This document shows positions 23,342 to 26,412 of a stretch of 26,412 bases of DNA, piece by piece. The first letter of the stretch is position 1. Each line of letters opens with the position of its first letter. A program made the translations under genes and the position numbers. The DNA lies in NCBI GenBank assembly GCA_937876225.1, contig CALFIC010000054.1, positions 1 to 26,412 on the forward strand. The letters are read 5' to 3'. Below the pieces are notes generated by a model. It made no database searches. It was not told where the DNA came from and saw only the letters and a program-made list of their open reading frames with translations. Source of the DNA: an uncultured Chloroflexota bacterium. GTDB taxonomy: Bacteria > Chloroflexota > Chloroflexia > Chloroflexales > Roseiflexaceae.

Positions 23342-24057
23342 GATGCAGTTCCTTTTGTACGAGCCAAAAATAATTTACGCGCAATCCGGGCGGCGGCAGC
23401 GCCAGCCCCGATGCCGTTGTCGATATTGACCACGGTAATGCCGGGAGCGCAACTCTGGAGCATGGTGCCGAGGGCGGCGTGGCCAGCGCCACCAAAGCCA
23501 TACCCGACGGCCGTCGGTAGCCCGATGACGGGCATATCGACCAGCCCTGTAACTACCGACGGCAACGCGCCATCCATACCGGCGGCGACGATGATGACAT
23601 CGACGGGTACGAGGAGAAGTTGACGTAATGGTTCAAACAACCGGTGGAGCCCCGCCACCCCTACATCGGTGACGCGGTGCAGATTGCAACCCAGTTCGCG
23701 ACAGACGGCGGCAGCTTCGTCGGCAGCCGGCAAGTCACTGGTGCCGGCGGCGATAATCCCTACTTCGCCACCAGCCGTGGGTAATTGGCTGTGGGGCAAC
23801 GCCACGGTGATGATGCGGTCGGCGGTGCCACGGATGATGATGGCATCGTGGAAGTGGGCGAGGATTTGGGTGACCGTGTCGCTATCTGGCCGACTAATCA
23901 GCACGCGGCCATGATGGGCGAGGATGCCAGCGGCGATGGCGATGGTCTGGGCCGCGGTTTTGCTGGCGGCATAGATGACTTCGGGCATGCCAGTGCGGGC
24001 TTGCCGTAACAAATCGATGGTGGCAAAGGTGTCGAGATGTAATAATGCGTCGCTCAT
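23338..24057 (-). CDS. larB: Pyridinium-3,5-biscarboxylic acid mononucleotide synthase LarB
   Basis: LarB carboxylates nicotinic acid adenine dinucleotide and hydrolyses it, the first step of nickel-pincer cofactor synthesis. The 239-aa product has the N-terminal helix segment LDTFATIDLLRQARTGMPEVIYAASK and a PurE-like C-terminal domain: GIIAAGTSDLPAADEAA, VTDVGVAGLHRL, VIIVAAGMDGALPSVVTGL and NIDNGIGAGAAAARIAR. It is the middle gene of a minus-strand unit, overlapping the upstream eamA gene and the downstream larE by ATGA. Confidence 0.94.
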   Translation of the reverse strand: MSDALLHLDTFATIDLLRQARTGMPEVIYAASKTAAQTIAIAAGILAHHGRVLISRPDSDTVTQILAHFHDAIIIRGTADRIITVALPHSQLPTAGGEVGIIAAGTSDLPAADEAAAVCRELGCNLHRVTDVGVAGLHRLFEPLRQLLLVPVDVIIVAAGMDGALPSVVTGLVDMPVIGLPTAVGYGFGGAGHAALGTMLQSCAPGITVVNIDNGIGAGAAAARIARKLFLARTKGTAS

Positions 24058-24971
24058 GTAGTGACTCCTTCACGTGTTTCGCCGACCGCCGTTGCACCAA
24101 TACCAACTAACAACCCAATCAGTCCGGTGAGTTGCAAAGGTGCGATACGTTCGTGGAACAAAAAGAACGCCAAAATAGCCGATCCGACTGGCTCACCGAG
24201 TAACGCAATGGTAACGAGCAAAGCCGACAAATGGCGCATGGCATAGTTAATGGATGTATGGCCGAGGAGTTGGGGTCCGATGGCGAGTCCTGCGAGGATG
24301 AACCAGGTTGTGGGGTTACCCGGCAATGTATGATTACCAACGGCGATGCTGGCGCCGAGGAGTACGAGGGCGGCACTGCCGTAGGTCATCCAGATATACG
24401 AGAGTAGCGGGATGTCGTTGCGCAGACTGCGTCCCACCAAAAAATAGGCCGAGCCACTGATGGCGCCGAGGAGCGCCAATCCATTGCCGAGCCAAGGATT
24501 GCTCGCACTGGTCTGTTGGTGATCACTGATGGCGATCAAGACTGATCCCGTGATGGTCAGTGCCATGCCGATAATGCGCCAGCGGTTCAGTGATTCTTTC
24601 AACAAAAACCGAGCGACCAACCCAACCCAAAGTGGAGTGGTGGCGACGAGGGCTGCTGATGATGCGACGGTGGTATATTCGAGGGATTGAATCCACGTGG
24701 CGAAATGGATTGCTAGACAAACCCCTGAAATCAAGGCTAATCCGGCATGCCGTGGCGTGATTGTAGCCTGTACAATCTGACGGCGCCACGCCACAATCAG
24801 ACTCAAGATGCTCGCCGAGATCCCGAGGCGCGCCGCGGCAATCACCAAAGAGGGAATATGATCGGCCTGGGCATAGCGGATCAAAATAGATGCCGATGCA
24901 ATCACAATAATCCCTAATACGAGCGTGATTGCGGCAGTAATGCGTGTCGACGACGAAGTAGCTGTATTCAT
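24054..24971 (-). CDS. EamA/DMT-family membrane transporter
   Basis: From the ATG at 24971 the product has 305 aa with ten hydrophobic segments in two EamA repeats of five helices. The first repeat contains IASASILIRYAQADHIPSLV and SLEYTTVASSAALVATTPLWVGL; the second contains LALLGAISGSAYFLVGRSLR and LLGEPVGSAILAFFLFHE. Drug/metabolite transporters of this family export or exchange amino acids, nucleotides and other small solutes. No strong ribosome binding site is seen; TACAAT lies only 6 bases before the ATG, so the message may be leaderless. Its stop overlaps the larB start (ATGA). The open frame extends upstream to 25460, but that extension is antisense to the glycosyltransferase and its promoter. 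Confidence 0.9.
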   Translation of the reverse strand: MNTATSSSTRITAAITLVLGIIVIASASILIRYAQADHIPSLVIAAARLGISASILSLIVAWRRQIVQATITPRHAGLALISGVCLAIHFATWIQSLEYTTVASSAALVATTPLWVGLVARFLLKESLNRWRIIGMALTITGSVLIAISDHQQTSASNPWLGNGLALLGAISGSAYFLVGRSLRNDIPLLSYIWMTYGSAALVLLGASIAVGNHTLPGNPTTWFILAGLAIGPQLLGHTSINYAMRHLSALLVTIALLGEPVGSAILAFFLFHERIAPLQLTGLIGLLVGIGATAVGETREGVTT

Positions 24972-25100
24972 GATGCTATTGTACCATTTTGTGTGCTGAT
25001 TGGCAGTAGCGAGGTGTGCTGATGCAAATAGTGTAATGATGGTAGTGATATGAGTTTTTTGGTGAATAATGTGATAAATGTTGGTTATTATCGTGATATT

Positions 25101-25130
25101 TTGAAAAAATCGGAAGAAAGTTGTTATAAT
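25101..25130 (+). promoter_or_regulatory. Promoter of the glycosyltransferase gene
   Basis: TTGAAA (25101-25106) and TATAAT (25125-25130) with an 18-bp spacer lie 27 bases before the ATG. The surrounding 186-bp divergent intergenic region is clearly AT-rich compared with the genes. Confidence 0.7.
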
Positions 25131-25157
25131 GGGTCGAACCAACAAAAGGAATCCCTC

Positions 25158-26363
25158 ATGCGTATTTTGATGATATCGTGGGAATACCCTCCGCATATGG
25201 TGGGTGGGCTTGGTCGTCATGTGGCTGACCTTGCCCCACGGCTGGCCGCCCAAGGAATTTCGTTGACTATTTTGACGCCATGGGCCGCAGGCGCCGCACA
25301 ACAACATACGGTCGCCCCTAATCTGCAAATCATTCGGGTGCCACTCAACGAGCGGGCTGCCGATATCGTGACGCGAGTTAACGATGCCACTACCACATTC
25401 ATCCACGCCGCCCATCATGTCTGGCAGACGACCGGTGGCTTCGATATTATCCATGTCCATGATTGGTTACTCGCCGATGTGGCAATTGCTCTCAAACATC
25501 ATTATCAACGACCATTAGTCGCCACTATCCATGCCAGTGAGCGTGGACGACGTCGCGGCGATATTTCTGCCCCTGAATCAACCGCAATCGATGCAATTGA
25601 ATGGCGCTTGACCTACGAGGCGTGGCGCGTGGTTGTTTGCTCGCACTTCATGGTGACGCAATTGATGCAAGACTTTAGTTTGCCACTCGACAAAATCGAT
25701 ATGATTCCCAATGGAGTGGTGATGCCGGCGTTGCCATTTGAAACTGTCGCCCAGCGCCAACACTTCCGCCAGCGCTATCAACCCTACGATGCCCCGTTGC
25801 TCTATGCAGTCGGGCGTTTGGTCTACGAAAAGGGCTGGCATGTGTTGATTGCCGCGCTCGCCGCACTGCGCGTCAATTATCCCGATGCCCGCTTGGTGTT
25901 GGCGGGCGTGGGAGGATTCCGCAGTGAGCTCGAGCGCGTTGCCCGCGCACATGATGTCTTTAGTGCGGTCACGTTTGCCGGCTTTATTACTGACGATGAA
26001 CGTGATGGCTTGTATGCTAGCGCCGACATTGCTGTCTTCCCGTCGTTGTACGAACCATTTGGGATTGTGGCCCTCGAAGCCATGGCGTTGCGCTGTCCGG
26101 TGGTGGTCTGTGATACGGGTGGCCTCCGTGAAGTAGTCAATGCCAACCGCACCGGCATTTTGGTTGATACAGGCGATGCTGATTCGCTGGTGGCGGGATT
26201 GCGCTATACTCTTGATTACCCTAATCTGACCCAACAGCGCATCGAAACAGCCTACGAAGAAGCACGTATCACCTATGCGTGGGAGACGATTGCGGCGGCA
26301 ACTGCAGCGGTGTATGGTCGTGTGGTTTCCGATTGGCAAAAAGGGGATTGGGGTACGGTGTAG
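25158..26363 (+). CDS. GT4-family glycosyltransferase (glycogen/starch synthase-like)
   Basis: AAAAGGAATC precedes the ATG at 25158. The 401-aa product has the two Rossmann-like lobes of GT-B enzymes. The N-terminal lobe opens MRILMISWEYPPHMVGGLGRH, with the GGLGRH loop like glycogen synthases, and has DIIHVHDWLLADVAIALKHH. The C-terminal lobe has AVGRLVYEKGWHVLIAALA, ADIAVFPSLYEPFGIVALEA (the retaining EX7E motif Glu-Pro-Phe-Gly...Glu) and VVCDTGGLREVV. It probably transfers glucose from a nucleotide sugar, but acceptor and product (glycogen, trehalose-type or cell-surface glycan) are unsettled. It is transcribed alone from a good promoter. Confidence 0.9.
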   Translation: MRILMISWEYPPHMVGGLGRHVADLAPRLAAQGISLTILTPWAAGAAQQHTVAPNLQIIRVPLNERAADIVTRVNDATTTFIHAAHHVWQTTGGFDIIHVHDWLLADVAIALKHHYQRPLVATIHASERGRRRGDISAPESTAIDAIEWRLTYEAWRVVVCSHFMVTQLMQDFSLPLDKIDMIPNGVVMPALPFETVAQRQHFRQRYQPYDAPLLYAVGRLVYEKGWHVLIAALAALRVNYPDARLVLAGVGGFRSELERVARAHDVFSAVTFAGFITDDERDGLYASADIAVFPSLYEPFGIVALEAMALRCPVVVCDTGGLREVVNANRTGILVDTGDADSLVAGLRYTLDYPNLTQQRIETAYEEARITYAWETIAAATAAVYGRVVSDWQKGDWGTV

Positions 26364-26382
26364 TCTGCGGTGTGATATGTGT

Positions 26383-26412
26383 AAAAAGACCGATCACGGA
26401 TGCATCCGTGAT
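26383..26412. terminator. Terminator hairpin cut by the window edge
   Basis: AAAAAGACCG (26383-26392) is followed by the perfect 20-bp palindrome 26393-26412 (ATCACGGATG and its complement). If the sequence beyond the edge continues CGGTCTTTTT, this is a bidirectional terminator for the glycosyltransferase gene. Only the left arm and the palindromic core can be seen. Confidence 0.6.

Noticed and set aside
24972..25460. Upstream extension of the EamA reading frame
   Set aside because: It is antisense to the glycosyltransferase gene and crosses its promoter. The EamA fold begins at the ATG at 24971.
1..26412. CRISPR arrays, tRNA or rRNA genes, insertion sequences, attachment sites
   Set aside because: I found no regularly spaced repeats, no tRNA-like cloverleaf sequence, no rRNA sequence and no transposase or integrase coding region.

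Overview
This window is a contiguous stretch of bacterial chromosome of moderate GC content (mid-50s % by eye). It carries 20 protein genes, one of them cut by the left edge, packed in short operons on both strands. I see no rRNA, tRNA, phage, transposase or CRISPR. The gene set (4Fe-4S type PurF, lipoprotein-anchored binding proteins, family M32 carboxypeptidase, LarB/LarE, EVE protein, GT4 glycosyltransferase) and the AAAGGA/AGGAG ribosome binding sites suggest a free-living heterotroph. From recalled protein resemblance I would guess Chloroflexota, but no marker gene here proves it.

Layout. Positions 1-2030 hold a partial HhH-GPD DNA glycosylase and purF, both on the minus strand, separated by a perfect 38-bp palindrome. 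Positions 2031-5785 (+) hold a membrane-anchored thioredoxin-like gene whose first active-site cysteine codon is TGA, then a gamma-glutamyltransferase and a lone peptide-type binding lipoprotein. Positions 5831-8035 (-) hold a DDAH/amidinotransferase-type hydrolase followed by an M20 deacylase. Positions 8156-9554 (+) are a thiamine uptake unit: consensus promoter, TPP riboswitch, intrinsic terminator, ThiB-like lipoprotein and end terminator. A P-type ATPase follows (9595-11745, +). Positions 11783-16670 (-) are a five-gene carbohydrate cluster: ThuA-like, Gfo/Idh/MocA oxidoreductase, GNAT, GH32 beta-fructosidase and UlaG-like metallohydrolase. It has an operator-like inverted repeat at each of two promoters and diverges from an MFS permease (16758, +). 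Positions 18051-22441 (+) hold an EVE protein, an M32 carboxypeptidase, a SIMPL-domain protein, galT and a coupled GNAT. Positions 22505-24971 (-) are an eamA-larB-larE operon with ATGA overlaps, for nickel-pincer cofactor synthesis. A GT4 glycosyltransferase (25158-26363, +) and a half-visible terminator close the window.

The most striking observation is the thioredoxin-like gene at 2031-2507. An in-frame TGA sits exactly where the first Cys of the CxxC redox motif belongs. The frame stays open and thioredoxin-like on both sides, and a small hairpin with a G in its loop lies at bacterial-SECIS spacing. The simplest reading is a UxxC selenoprotein, with a nonsense mutation or base error as the alternative. 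Other points worth attention are the riboswitch whose transcript 5' end duplicates the terminator's left arm, the EamA permease translationally coupled to larB/larE, the unusual ATPase ion-site motif, and the paired operators of the sugar cluster.
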